Shown here: piece by piece, positions 8,063-15,768 of the stretch
Layout of the letters: every line of letters starts with the position of its first letter
How positions within the stretch are numbered: position 1 is the stretch's first letter
NCBI GenBank assembly: GCA_052143655.1
Contig: JBKQSL010000355.1
Span: forward strand, 1-34,272
Direction: 5' to 3'
Origin: CAVSUR01 sp052143655
GTDB lineage: Bacteria > Actinomycetota > Actinomycetes > Streptosporangiales > Streptosporangiaceae
Length of the DNA stretch: 34,272 nucleotides
Notes under the pieces: model-generated
Database searches by the model: none
What the model was told of the DNA's origin: nothing
Seen by the model: only the letters and a program-made list of their open reading frames with translations
Translations under genes and position numbers: made by a program

Positions 8063-8089
8063 CGGCTTGCCGGGCGCTGGCCGGGCCGG

Positions 8090-8710
8090 TCAGCCGGTCA
8101 TCGGCCAGCCGCTGATCCCCCGCCAGGCAAGCCGGGCGATCAGCTGCTCGGCTGCCTCCTTGGGCATGACCTTGTCGGTGCTGAGCCAGTACCGGGCGCT
8201 GACCTGCGCCATGCCCACCAGCGCCATGCCGAGCAGATGCGCCTCGTCGTCCGGCACCCCGGCGTCCTCGTGGATGAACTGCCGCACCATGTCGGCGCAC
8301 TGGTTCATGGCATCGTCCAGGCGCTGGCGCACGGCCGGCTCGTTGCCCAGATCCGACTCGAAGACCAGCCGGAAGGCCTGCCCGCCGCCGCCCATATAGT
8401 CGAAGAAGGCGCGGAACGTCGCGGGGACCCGCTGCTTGTTCTCGGTGGTCGAGGCGAGCGCGTCGCGCACGTTGCGGACGAGTTCCGCGACGCTCTCGTC
8501 CAGCAGCGCCAGGTACAGCTCAAGCTTGCCGGGGAAATGCTGGTACAGCACGGGCTTGCTGACCCCGGCCCGGTCAGCGATCTCATCCATCGCCGCCGCG
8601 TGGTAACCCTGAGCGACGAAGACATCCCGGGCGGCTCCGAGCAGCTGCCGTCGCCTCGCAGGTCTCGGCAGCCTGGTCGTAGCTGACCTGGCCGGGGACG
8701 ATGCGGTCAA
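8090..8710 (-). CDS. TetR/AcrR family transcriptional regulator
   Basis: A 206-residue regulator. The N-terminal TetR helix-turn-helix is clear: RRRQLLGAARDVFVAQGY, then MDEIADRAGVSKPVLYQHFPGKLELY (roughly residues 19-70). The C-terminal helical ligand/dimerisation domain contains FRAFFDYMGGGGQAFRLVF and a WLSTDKVMPKEAAEQLIARLAWRG-like end. The ligand and operator are unknown. The best start is TTG 8710; upstream in-frame codons contain no ATG or GTG before a stop. Its neighbours (DUF3107, ferritin-like protein, RNA helicase) form a recurrent actinomycete group, so it may control one of them. It ends in TGA. Confidence 0.9.
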   Translation of the reverse strand: MTASSPARSATTRLPRPARRRQLLGAARDVFVAQGYHAAAMDEIADRAGVSKPVLYQHFPGKLELYLALLDESVAELVRNVRDALASTTENKQRVPATFRAFFDYMGGGGQAFRLVFESDLGNEPAVRQRLDDAMNQCADMVRQFIHEDAGVPDDEAHLLGMALVGMAQVSARYWLSTDKVMPKEAAEQLIARLAWRGISGWPMTG

Positions 8711-8917
8711 TCCGGTCTCCGAGGGGGCCTTGTCCGTCCTGGTCGTGGTCTTGCCCGGTAATCCTACCGAGTCATCGCCTGGTCATTACCCAGCCAGCGC
8801 AGCGTAACCATCGCGCAGGCACCGTGACACCCGGCGGAAGCAGGCAGCCGCGGGCGCCGGGCCGTCGTGCCGCGGTGCCGCGGGGCGCCCGGATGCGCCT
8901 GGCCGGCCGCGGTCAGG

Positions 8918-9091
8918 TCAGCGGTAATCGTCGTCGTCCGGGCCCACGTCCCGGGACTGCTCGGCCGCGTCCGCCTCGTCCGCCTCCAGCGGCAGCGAGC
9001 GGGCCGGGTCGTCCTCCTGCTCGTCCGCCTCGCCGGGGATGGCACTCTGGCTCTGCTCGACCGCGTCGGGCACCGGCGCTTCCAGGTTCAT
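8918..9091 (-). CDS. Small acidic protein of unknown function
   Basis: A 57-residue, strongly acidic protein starting MNLEAPVPDAVEQSQ and ending DVGPDDDDYR. It has two short related segments (DAVEQSQ near the start, DAAEQSR near the end) and ends in an Asp cluster plus Tyr-Arg. The start is ATG 9091, with AGGATTGAG upstream as ribosome-binding region. A longer frame to 9247 would overlap the ku start. I recall similar short acidic ORFs with an AAEQ...DDYR pattern in streptomycetes, so I believe it is real, but no function is known. It is probably intrinsically disordered. It is divergent from ku, with 112 bp between the starts. It ends in TGA. Confidence 0.7.
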   Translation of the reverse strand: MNLEAPVPDAVEQSQSAIPGEADEQEDDPARSLPLEADEADAAEQSRDVGPDDDDYR

Positions 9092-9136
9092 GTCACTCAA
9101 TCCTGATTCCCTTGACCGCGCAATCATCGAACGTAA

Positions 9137-9150
9137 TCCCGAACTCGGGA
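9137..9150. repeat. Palindrome between small acidic gene and ku
   Basis: TCCCGA-AC-TCGGGA is a perfect 6+6 bp inverted repeat 53 bp upstream of the ku ATG and 45 bp upstream of the divergent small gene. Its central position in a short divergent intergenic region makes an operator plausible. No regulator can be named. Confidence 0.4.
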
Positions 9151-9203
9151 ACCCGGCCCGCGCTGAATGATGAGTACCTGATCCGGTGGGGTAGGGAGGA
9201 ACC

Positions 9204-10310
9204 ATGCGCAGCATGTGGAAGGGCGCGATCTCCTTCGGCCTGGTCATGATCCCGGTGAAACTCTACGCTGCGACCGAGCAGAAGGACATCACGTTCCGGC
9301 AGGTGCACCGGGCCGACGGCGGGCGGATCCGGTTCCGCCGGGTGTGCTCGGTGTGCGGCGAGGAAGTCGCCTACGAGGACGTGGCGAAGGGCTACGAGCT
9401 GCCCAGCGGCGAGATGGTGATCCTGACCGACGAGGACATGGCGGAATTGCCGCTGCCCACCACGCGCAACATCGAGGTCCTGAATTTCGCTCCCGCCGAG
9501 CAGCTGGACCCGATTCTGTACAACCGCAGTTACTACGTGGAGCCGGAGACCTCCGGGACGCGGGCCTACGTGCTGCTGCGCGAAGCGCTGGAGCAGTCGG
9601 GCAAGCTGGCGATCGCCCAGGTGGCCCTGCGCCAGCGGGAATCGCTGGCGACGCTGCGCGCCCGGGATGGTGTGCTGGTGCTGGAGACGCTGCTGTGGCC
9701 CGACGAGGTCCGGGCCGCGTCCTTCGGATTCCTGGACGAGGATATCGAGGTCCGCTCGCAGGAACTGACCATGGCGTCCTCGCTCATCGACTCGATGACC
9801 GTCGACTTCGAGCCGGGCGAGTACCGGGACGGGTACCGGGAGGCGCTCGCTGAGCTGGTGCACGCCAAGGCGGACGGGCGCGACGTGGTCGCCCCGCAGG
9901 AGCCGGGCGAGACCGCCGAGGAGCCGACCAGCCTGGCCGACGCGCTGCAGGCCAGCCTGGCGGCTGCGACGGGCGGGCAGCGTGCGGGCGGCCGGGCCAG
10001 GGCGGGTTCTGGCCGCAAGCCGGCCGCCCCCGGGTCCCAGTCCGGGAATGCCGCGGCGGGCTCGGCTTCCGGCCGCGGCGCGAAATCCACGGCAGCCGCG
10101 TCGTCAGCCCGGACCGCCAAGACCGCTGCGTCCAAGACCGCTGCGTCCAAGACCGCTGCGTCCAAGACCGCTGCGTCCAAAACCACCGGGCCCTCGCGGA
10201 CCGCCGCTGCCGCCGCGAAGGACGCCGAGCCGGACAGCGGCAAGCCGGCTCCGGCGCGCAAGACGACGGCCAGTTCCGGCTCGCGCCGGGCCAAGCGCAA
10301 GGCCAGCTGA
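9204..10310 (+). CDS. ku: Ku protein, non-homologous end joining
   Basis: A 368-residue bacterial Ku. The N-terminus MRSMWKGAISFGLVMIPVKL is diagnostic. The Ku core runs to about residue 250 (RVCSVCGEEV, PSGEMVILTDEDM, YYVEPE, YVLLREAL, LATLRARDGVLVLETLLWPDEVR, MASSLIDSMTVDFEPGEYRDGYREAL). Ku homodimers encircle DNA double-strand ends and recruit the ligase LigD. The ~110-residue C-terminal tail is a Lys/Ala/Ser-rich low-complexity extension, like the extended Lys-rich tails of some actinobacterial Ku proteins that bind DNA. It contains four perfect KTAAS repeats. The start is ATG 9204, with a GGGAGGA ribosome-binding site just upstream. No ligD is in this window. It ends in TGA. Confidence 0.96.
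   Translation: MRSMWKGAISFGLVMIPVKLYAATEQKDITFRQVHRADGGRIRFRRVCSVCGEEVAYEDVAKGYELPSGEMVILTDEDMAELPLPTTRNIEVLNFAPAEQLDPILYNRSYYVEPETSGTRAYVLLREALEQSGKLAIAQVALRQRESLATLRARDGVLVLETLLWPDEVRAASFGFLDEDIEVRSQELTMASSLIDSMTVDFEPGEYRDGYREALAELVHAKADGRDVVAPQEPGETAEEPTSLADALQASLAAATGGQRAGGRARAGSGRKPAAPGSQSGNAAAGSASGRGAKSTAAASSARTAKTAASKTAASKTAASKTAASKTTGPSRTAAAAAKDAEPDSGKPAPARKTTASSGSRRAKRKAS
10119..10178 (+). repeat. Four perfect 15-bp tandem repeats in ku tail
   Basis: Unit AAGACCGCTGCGTCC occurs four times in perfect tandem (starts 10119, 10134, 10149, 10164), encoding KTAAS each time. A fifth, degenerate unit follows (AAAACCACC...). The lack of any silent difference between copies suggests recent expansion by slippage, and copy number may vary between strains. 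Confidence 0.95.
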
Positions 10311-10347
10311 GGCGGTGACGGCGCCGGCCGGGCCCGGCCCGCCGGGA

Positions 10348-10372
10348 CGGCCGCGGGCTGCCGCAGCGGCCG
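10348..10372 (+). terminator. Hairpin downstream of ku
   Basis: Arms CGGCCGC (10348-10354) and GCGGCCG (10366-10372) are perfect complements in the 107-bp gap after ku. There is no T tract. Terminator function is inferred from position. Confidence 0.35.
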
Positions 10373-10404
10373 CAGGCAGTCCGAGGGGCTCCTGTACTGG
10401 CGAG

Positions 10405-10410
10405 TAACCT
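10405..10410 (+). promoter_or_regulatory. Putative -10 hexamer, hydrolase gene
   Basis: TAACCT lies 7 nt before the ATG at 10418 with no Shine-Dalgarno sequence between, the layout of a leaderless transcript. A second AT-rich hexamer, GATAAC, follows. Confidence 0.4.
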
Positions 10411-10417
10411 GATAACT

Positions 10418-11356
10418 ATGAGCGACCCCATCCCGCCCTGGCCCGGCGAGCTCGTCGACTGCGGCAGTGTCCAGGTGTTCGTTCGCGGCACGCCTCCGGT
10501 CCCTGGCGGCCGGCCTGCGCTGTTCGTGCACGGGCTGGGCGGTTCCTCGCTCAACTGGACCGACCTGATGAACGTGATCCGCCAGCCCGCCGATGCCGGC
10601 CCGCCCGGCATGGATTTCAACTGCGATGCCATCGACCTGCCCGGGTTCGGGTACTCCCCGCCGCCGGCCGGCGGCAGCTACACGGTCAGCGCCCATGCCG
10701 AGGCCGTCATCGCGCTCATCACCCGGCGCGGCAACTGGCCAGTGCACCTGATCGGCAACTCGCTGGGCGGCGCGGTCAGCACCCGCGTCGCGGCCCGGCG
10801 GCCGGATCTGGTGCGAACCCTCACGCTCGTCTCCCCGGCACTGCCCGACCTGCGGCCGCGGCCGCTGCCGGTCCGGCTCAGCCTGGCCACCATGCCGGTG
10901 GTGGGCGGCTGGATCATGCGCAGGGTCGCGCGGATGTCACCGGAAGCGCGCAGCGACCAGACCATCAAGGACGTTTACCGGGATCCTAGCCTGATGCACC
11001 CGGCGCGGCGGGCCGCGGAGATCGAGGAGGTCATCCGCCGTGACTCCGTCGGCTACGCGGGCGACGCGCTGATCCGCTCGGCGCGCAGCCTGGTCATCGA
11101 GTACACCCGGCGCGGACCGCGGTCACTGTGGGGCGACGCCGCCAGGGTCAGCGCGCCCACCCTGGTGATGCACGGAAGTCACGACCGGCTGGTAAACCCG
11201 ATCATGTCGGCTCGGGCGGCCCAGGTGTTCCGCGATGCCCGGGTAGTCGTGCTGCCGCGGGTCGGGCACGTCTCCATGATGGAGCGGCCCGATCTGGTCG
11301 CCCGGGAGATGCACGACTTCCTCGCCGCGCACCGGGCCCCGGCGCCCGCCCGGTGA
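10418..11356 (+). CDS. Alpha/beta hydrolase
   Basis: A 312-residue alpha/beta hydrolase. It shows the HGLGGSSLNW oxyanion segment, IDLPGFGYS, the nucleophile elbow GNSLGG with Ser115, HGSHDRLVNP carrying the acid, and VGHVSMMERPD with the catalytic His near the C-terminus. It resembles the broad C-C hydrolase/haloperoxidase/esterase group; the substrate is not evident. The sequence begins without a signal peptide. The stop (TGA 11354-11356) overlaps the probable GTG start of nagA by 4 bp, implying translational coupling and a shared transcript. Confidence 0.9.
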   Translation: MSDPIPPWPGELVDCGSVQVFVRGTPPVPGGRPALFVHGLGGSSLNWTDLMNVIRQPADAGPPGMDFNCDAIDLPGFGYSPPPAGGSYTVSAHAEAVIALITRRGNWPVHLIGNSLGGAVSTRVAARRPDLVRTLTLVSPALPDLRPRPLPVRLSLATMPVVGGWIMRRVARMSPEARSDQTIKDVYRDPSLMHPARRAAEIEEVIRRDSVGYAGDALIRSARSLVIEYTRRGPRSLWGDAARVSAPTLVMHGSHDRLVNPIMSARAAQVFRDARVVVLPRVGHVSMMERPDLVAREMHDFLAAHRAPAPAR

Positions 11357-12555
11357 CCGTCCCCGGCCAGCCGCCCGGCGGTCCCCCGGCCACGATGCTG
11401 ATCAGCGCGCCGCGCGTGATCCCCGCCGCCGGCCGCGCCGCGGTGCTGGCCCCCGGCTACGTAGCCTGCCGGGACGGGCGGGTGACGCAGGTGGGGCAGG
11501 GGCCGCCCCCGGGCCGCCCCAATGTGACTCTGCAGCACGGCGTGCTCGTGCCCGGCCTGGTCGACCTGCAGGTCAACGGCTATTTCGGCGTCGAGCTGCA
11601 GGCCGTCGACGCAGGCGGCTGGGCGACGGTGGCCAGCCGCCTGCCGGAAACCGGGACGACGGCGTTCCTGCCCACGTTCATCACCGCGCCGCTGCCGCGG
11701 CTGGCCCTGGCCCTGCAGCGGGCGGCGCAGATCGTCGCCGCCCGCCCGGCCGGCGCCCGCATACTGGGAGTCCATCTCGAAGGACCGTTCCTGGCCCCGG
11801 CCCGGCGGGGCGCGCACAACCCGGCCTGGTTTGCCGACCCGGACCCGGCGGCTGTAGACGGCCTGCTCACGGCCGGCGACGGCCTGCTGCAGGTGGTCAC
11901 GCTGGCGCCCGAGCGGCCCGGCGCGCTGGCCGCGACCCGGCGGCTGACCGACGCGGGCGTGCTGGTCAGCGTCGGGCACTCGGACGCCACCGGCCGCGAA
12001 GTGGCGCAGGCCGCCGACCACGGCGCGCGGATGGTCACGCACCTGTTCGACGCCCAGCGCCCGCTGCATCACCGGGAGCCCGGCGTGGCCGGGATGGCGC
12101 TGGCCGATGCGCGCATCACCAGCGGCCTCATCGCCGACCTGCGGCATGTCTGCGCCGAGGCGTGCCGGATCGCCTTCGCGGCCGCGCCCGGCCGGATCTG
12201 CATCGTCACCGACGCCGCGGCCAGCGCGGGCATGCCGCCAGGCCGGTACCTGCTCGGCGGCGAGCCCATCGAGCTGCCGCCCGGCCGCGGGGAGCCGCCG
12301 GTGCGGGCGGACGGCACGCTGGCCGGATCAGGGCTGGCGATGGACGCGGGCGTCGCGAACATGGTGGCGGCCGGGATCGGCCTGGCCGATGCGGTGGCCG
12401 CGGCGACTGCCCGGCCGGCCAGCCTGATCGGCCGGCCCGACCTCGGCCGGATCACTCCCGGCGCGGCGGCGGATCTCGCCTGGCTGAGCGACGACCTGAC
12501 GGCGCTGGGCACCTGGATCGGCGGCCAGCGGGTCTACTGGCGGGCCGGCCGCTGA
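11353..12555 (+). CDS. nagA: N-acetylglucosamine-6-phosphate deacetylase
   Basis: A 400-residue amidohydrolase-fold enzyme that removes acetate from GlcNAc-6-phosphate, giving GlcN-6-phosphate for glycolysis or wall synthesis. Visible landmarks: DLQVNGYFGVELQ, TAFLPTFITAPL, the metal Glu in GVHLEGPFLAPARRGAHNP, the metal His in VSVGHSDAT and THLFDAQ (THLYNAM in E. coli), IADLRHV, the catalytic Asp in IVTDAAASAG, DGTLAGSGLAMD and a C-terminal ARPASLIG...GRITPGAAADLAWL. The start is GTG 11353, overlapping the hydrolase stop; ATG 11395 is the alternative and gives a length nearer the family norm. It is followed by a strong hairpin at 12585, so the SIS-domain gene downstream is probably a separate unit. 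It ends in TGA. Confidence 0.92.
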   Translation: MTVPGQPPGGPPATMLISAPRVIPAAGRAAVLAPGYVACRDGRVTQVGQGPPPGRPNVTLQHGVLVPGLVDLQVNGYFGVELQAVDAGGWATVASRLPETGTTAFLPTFITAPLPRLALALQRAAQIVAARPAGARILGVHLEGPFLAPARRGAHNPAWFADPDPAAVDGLLTAGDGLLQVVTLAPERPGALAATRRLTDAGVLVSVGHSDATGREVAQAADHGARMVTHLFDAQRPLHHREPGVAGMALADARITSGLIADLRHVCAEACRIAFAAAPGRICIVTDAAASAGMPPGRYLLGGEPIELPPGRGEPPVRADGTLAGSGLAMDAGVANMVAAGIGLADAVAAATARPASLIGRPDLGRITPGAAADLAWLSDDLTALGTWIGGQRVYWRAGR

Positions 12556-12584
12556 CCCGGCCGCCCCGAGTCGGCCCGCGACTG

Positions 12585-12607
12585 CGGGGCAGCCTGGGGC
12601 TGCCCCG
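12585..12607 (+). terminator. Perfect 10-bp hairpin after nagA
   Basis: Arms CGGGGCAGCC (12585-12594) and GGCTGCCCCG (12598-12607) pair perfectly around a TGG loop, 30 bp after the nagA stop. A short GGTTTCCC follows, with no long T run. It is likely the terminator of the hydrolase-nagA unit. Confidence 0.6.
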
Positions 12608-12721
12608 GGTTTCCCGGGCGCCGGCCTGTCATCTCCTGGCCGTCGCTGACCGGCCGCGGGCTCCGCAGGCCCGGCTGGCCGTCGGCCGCGGCCGGCCTGA
12701 GGGCTAAGGTGGTGCTCCTTT

Positions 12722-12742
12722 CCCAGGTCATGGTGACCAGGG
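12722..12742. promoter_or_regulatory. 21-bp palindrome, possible operator of SIS gene
   Basis: Bases GGTCA (12726-12730) and TGACC (12734-12738) pair around TGG. The symmetry extends outward through CCC (12722-12724) and GGG (12740-12742), with one A/A mismatch. It lies 70 bp before the GTG of the amino-sugar isomerase gene. Its length and symmetry suit a GntR/LacI-type dimer. It shares GGTC...GACC with DasR sites of streptomycetes, but with different spacing, so a DasR assignment is not justified. Confidence 0.45.
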
Positions 12743-12812
12743 CGGGCCGGGCACACCGGCGGGGCGGACAGCCGGGCGTGCAGCGACCGGGACGAGCGGC
12801 GCGGAGGCAGCG

Positions 12813-13868
12813 GTGACCGGAGCGAACGGCGCGGACGCCGTCACGCACATGCGGACGGAGATCTTCGAGCAGCCGGCGGCGCTGCGCGCCACCATCGGTG
12901 CGCTGCTGCCGCGCAGCAGCGAGGTGGCGCAGGTAGCACGCGGCACCCGGCAGGTGCTGTTCATCGCCCGCGGGACCTCCGACAACGCGGCGGTGTACGG
13001 CAGCTACCTCATCCAGGCCCGGGTCGGCTGGATGGCCACGCTGGCCGCGCCGTCGATCGCCACCGCCTACCGGAGCCGCCTGGACCTGTCCGGTGTGCTC
13101 GCGGTCGCGCTGTCGCAGTCGGGCCGGACCGAGGAGATCGTCAGCACGCTGGACTGGGCCAGCGACTGCGGTGCCCGCACGGTGGCGGTCACCAACGGCG
13201 CAGGCTCGCCGCTGGCCGCCGTGGCGGATCTCGCGCTGGTCACCGAGGCCGGCGCCGAGCAGGCGGTTCCGGCTACGAAGACGTTCACCACGCAGCTTGC
13301 CGCCCTCGCCGTGCTCGCCATCGGCCTCGGTGCGCCGCTGGACCCGGGCGAGCTGCAAGCCGTGCCCGACGAGATCGAGGCACTGCTGCGGCGGCCCGCC
13401 GACCTGGAGCCGGTCGTGGCCGGCCTGGCCGGCGTGCAGGGCGTGGTCGTGTCCGGCCGCGGCCTGGCCTACGCCCCGGCCCTGGAACTCGCGCTGAAGC
13501 TGAAGGAGGCGTGCTATCTGCACGCCATGGGGCTGTCCTACGCGGACCTGCTGCACGGGCCGATCGCCGTGGTGGACGCGCGCACGCCCGCGATCCTGAT
13601 GGCCGCCGACTCCGGTCCCACGCTGGCCGGGACGGTCCAGCTGGCCCGCCGGGTCACCGCGGCCGGGGCGGCGGCTTACTGCATCGGCGGCGACCGGGAT
13701 CTCGCGGCCGCCTGCACCCGCGCGCTGCCCGGGCCGCGGCTGCCGGAGTGGCTGGCCCCGTTCGGGCTGATCGTGCCAGGCCAGCTGCTGACCGAGGCGC
13801 TGGCCCGCCGCCTGGGCGTGAACCCGGACGCTCCGCGCGGCCTGAGCAAGGTCACCCAGACGACCTGA
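12813..13868 (+). CDS. SIS-domain sugar isomerase/deaminase (GlmS-like, no GATase)
   Basis: A 351-residue protein with two SIS domains and a MRTEIFEQP start like the isomerase half of GlmS, but without the N-terminal glutamine amidotransferase. Sugar-phosphate-binding motifs: FIARGTSDNAAVYG, ALSQSGRTEEIV, TNGAGSPLAAVAD, ATKTFTTQLAAL in the first half; GRGLAYAPALELALKLKEACYLHA and DLLHGPIAVVD in the second. The likely reaction is NagB-II-type deamination of GlcN-6-phosphate to fructose-6-phosphate and ammonia, the step after NagA upstream; other aminosugar phosphates are possible. The start is GTG 12813, with GGAGG at 12803-12807 (5-nt spacing). A 21-bp palindrome lies upstream. It ends in TGA. 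Confidence 0.88.
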   Translation: MTGANGADAVTHMRTEIFEQPAALRATIGALLPRSSEVAQVARGTRQVLFIARGTSDNAAVYGSYLIQARVGWMATLAAPSIATAYRSRLDLSGVLAVALSQSGRTEEIVSTLDWASDCGARTVAVTNGAGSPLAAVADLALVTEAGAEQAVPATKTFTTQLAALAVLAIGLGAPLDPGELQAVPDEIEALLRRPADLEPVVAGLAGVQGVVVSGRGLAYAPALELALKLKEACYLHAMGLSYADLLHGPIAVVDARTPAILMAADSGPTLAGTVQLARRVTAAGAAAYCIGGDRDLAAACTRALPGPRLPEWLAPFGLIVPGQLLTEALARRLGVNPDAPRGLSKVTQTT

Positions 13869-13983
13869 GACCCGATCGGGCCTCGTCGCCGCGGCCTATC
13901 CGCGACCGCCCACCGCCCGGACAGGCGGCCGGCCGCATGCTGGCAAGCCGGCGGCCGCGGCCGCTCGTTACCGCCGCTGCCGC

Positions 13984-14763
13984 TTATCGCCGCTGCGCCG
14001 CCGGGCCGCCGGCCGATTCCCGGTACACCTTGTGCTGAGCCGCCTGAGCACGCGGCCGGATCACCATCAGGTCCACGTTGAAATGCGGCGGGCGGGTCAC
14101 CGCCCAGCTGACCGCGTCCGCCACGTCGTCGGCGGTCAGCGGGTCCGGCACCCCGGCGTACACCTTGGCGGCCTGCTCCGAATCCCCGTGGTAGCGGTTC
14201 AGCGCGAACTCGTCGGTCTTGACCATGCCGGGGGCGATCTCGATGACCCGCACCGGCTTGCCGAACAGCTCCAGGCGGAGCGTCCCGGCCAGTGCGTGCT
14301 CGGCGTGCTTGGCGGCCACGTAGCCGCCGCCGCTCTCGTAGGCCACGAAGGCGGCCGTGGAGGACATCAGCACGATCGTGCCGGCCCCGCTGCCGACCAG
14401 CCTGGGCAGCAGGGCCTGGATGACGTGCAGCGATCCGAGCACGTTCACCTCGTACATCTGCCGCCAGTCCGCGGCCGAGCCGTCTGCGACGGTGTCGGCG
14501 CCGATCGCGCCGCCGGCGTTGCTGACCAGCACGTCGCACCGCTCCAGCGAGTCCGCCAGCGCGGCCACTTCCGCCGGGCTGGTCACGTCCAGCTGCCGGG
14601 ACTCAGCCTGGCCGCCTGCTGCCCGGATGCGCTGCTCCAGCTCAGCGAGGCGCTCGGCGCGGCGGGCGGCGAGCATCACGTGATAGCCGGCCTCCGCCAG
14701 CCGGACGGCGGTGGCCGCCCCGATCCCGCTGCTTGCCCCGGTTACTACGGCTACAGGCTGCAT
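13984..14763 (-). CDS. Short-chain dehydrogenase/reductase (SDR)
   Basis: A 259-residue classical SDR. It has the cofactor motif TGASSGIG (8-15), the acidic/Arg-rich region AARRAERLAE favouring NADP(H), the LDVTSPAEV strand, NAGG (82-85), Asn107, Ser135 and the catalytic Y148-x3-K152. All four catalytic residues are present. The C-terminal part (IAPGMVKTDEFALNRY) is also typical. The substrate is unknown. The frame is open to 14874, but the Rossmann fold begins at ATG 14763, so that is the start. A CAGAAT hexamer lies 6 nt before it. It is convergent with the SIS gene and divergent from the HAD gene. It ends in TAA. Confidence 0.92.
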   Translation of the reverse strand: MQPVAVVTGASSGIGAATAVRLAEAGYHVMLAARRAERLAELEQRIRAAGGQAESRQLDVTSPAEVAALADSLERCDVLVSNAGGAIGADTVADGSAADWRQMYEVNVLGSLHVIQALLPRLVGSGAGTIVLMSSTAAFVAYESGGGYVAAKHAEHALAGTLRLELFGKPVRVIEIAPGMVKTDEFALNRYHGDSEQAAKVYAGVPDPLTADDVADAVSWAVTRPPHFNVDLMVIRPRAQAAQHKVYRESAGGPAAQRR

Positions 14764-14944
14764 GCTGAGATTCTGCCAGCCGCCGCGCGCCCGGCCCCGC
14801 CGGGCGGGCCGGCAGCGGCCGGGCCCGGCCCAGATGGTCGGTGTTCGGCTGGTGCGCAGCGGCGGCCCGGTCAATTAGCATCCGAAATGTGGTCCTTCTC
14901 ACCGCCAGCCCGCTGCGGCCGCGGCTTCGTCTGCCGGCGCCGCG

Positions 14945-15730
14945 GTGACCGAGTCCGCTGCCAGCCAGTGCGCTGGCGAGACGCCCGAGGATGAGCTGCC
15001 CGACCGGGACCTGCCCGAGCCGCCGCCCCGGCCGGTGCGCGCAGTGGTCAGCGACTGGGGCGGGGTGCTGACCAACCCGATCCTGGAGACGGTCGAGGCG
15101 TGGCTGCGGCTGGAGAAGATCAGCCGTGACAGCTACCTGAACATCATGCGCCTGTGGCTGTCCCAGCCCTACACCACCGAGCGCGATGAGAACCCGGTCC
15201 ATCTGCTCGAGCGCGGCGAGTGCGATGACGAGGAGTTCGAGCGCACGCTGGCCCGGCACCTGGTCCGCGTCGACGGCAGCCCGGTGCCGCACGAGGGCCT
15301 GCTCAGCCGGATGTTCGCCGGCCTGCTGCTGGATGACTCGATGCGCGACCTGCTGCGCGCGCTGCGCGAGCTGGGGATCAAGACCGCGCTGCTGTCGAAC
15401 TCATGGGGCCGTGACAGCTATCCGCGCCAGTCGCTCGAAGAGCTCTTCGACGCGGTGGTGATCTCCTGCGAAGTGGGGATGCGCAAGCCGGAGGAACGGA
15501 TCTTCGCCTACACGGCCCGGCTGCTCAGCCTCGACCCCGAGGAATGCGTGTTCATCGACGATGTGAAGGCCAACGTGGTCGCGGCGCAGGCGGCCGGCTT
15601 CCTGGTCGTGCACCACCGTGCCTACCAGGTCACGGTGCAGCGGCTGTCGCAGCTGATCGGCATCCCGCTGTACCGGCGGCGCGACCGGGGGCAGGCGGCC
15701 GGTCAGCCCGGGTCAGATTCGCCCGGGTAG
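14945..15730 (+). CDS. HAD-superfamily hydrolase
   Basis: A 261-residue HAD protein. Motif I is VVSDWGGVLTNP (nucleophile Asp with Gly at +2, the DxGGVL form seen in the phosphatase domain of epoxide hydrolases and relatives), motif II LLSNSW, motif III Lys in MRKPEERIF, and motif IV VFIDDVKAN. A helical cap lies between motifs I and II. Probably a phosphatase on a small metabolite; the substrate is not known. The start is GTG 14945 and leaves a ~30-residue acidic, Pro-rich N-terminal extension before the fold. Downstream genes are the Vsr-type nuclease and DUF6912. It ends in TAG. Confidence 0.88.
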   Translation: MTESAASQCAGETPEDELPDRDLPEPPPRPVRAVVSDWGGVLTNPILETVEAWLRLEKISRDSYLNIMRLWLSQPYTTERDENPVHLLERGECDDEEFERTLARHLVRVDGSPVPHEGLLSRMFAGLLLDDSMRDLLRALRELGIKTALLSNSWGRDSYPRQSLEELFDAVVISCEVGMRKPEERIFAYTARLLSLDPEECVFIDDVKANVVAAQAAGFLVVHHRAYQVTVQRLSQLIGIPLYRRRDRGQAAGQPGSDSPG

Positions 15731-15754
15731 CCCGGACGGCCGCTGCTGGTGGCC

Positions 15755-15760
15755 TAGCCT
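15755..15760 (+). promoter_or_regulatory. Putative -10 hexamer, Vsr-type gene
   Basis: TAGCCT lies 8 nt upstream of the GTG at 15769 with no ribosome-binding site between, again fitting a leaderless start. If used, it supports the long N-terminal extension being translated. Confidence 0.35.
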
Positions 15761-15768
15761 TGTAGGCC

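Noticed and set aside
12722..12742. DasR operator call for the palindrome
   Set aside because: The DasR consensus has TGGTC-TA-GACCA spacing; here the half-sites are GGTCA and TGACC around three bases, so the match is not good enough to name.
13871..13980. Palindrome CCCGATCGGG and bulged hairpins between the SIS and SDR genes
   Set aside because: Arms are short or broken by bulges in a GC-rich context; a bidirectional terminator is likely somewhere here but none stands out.
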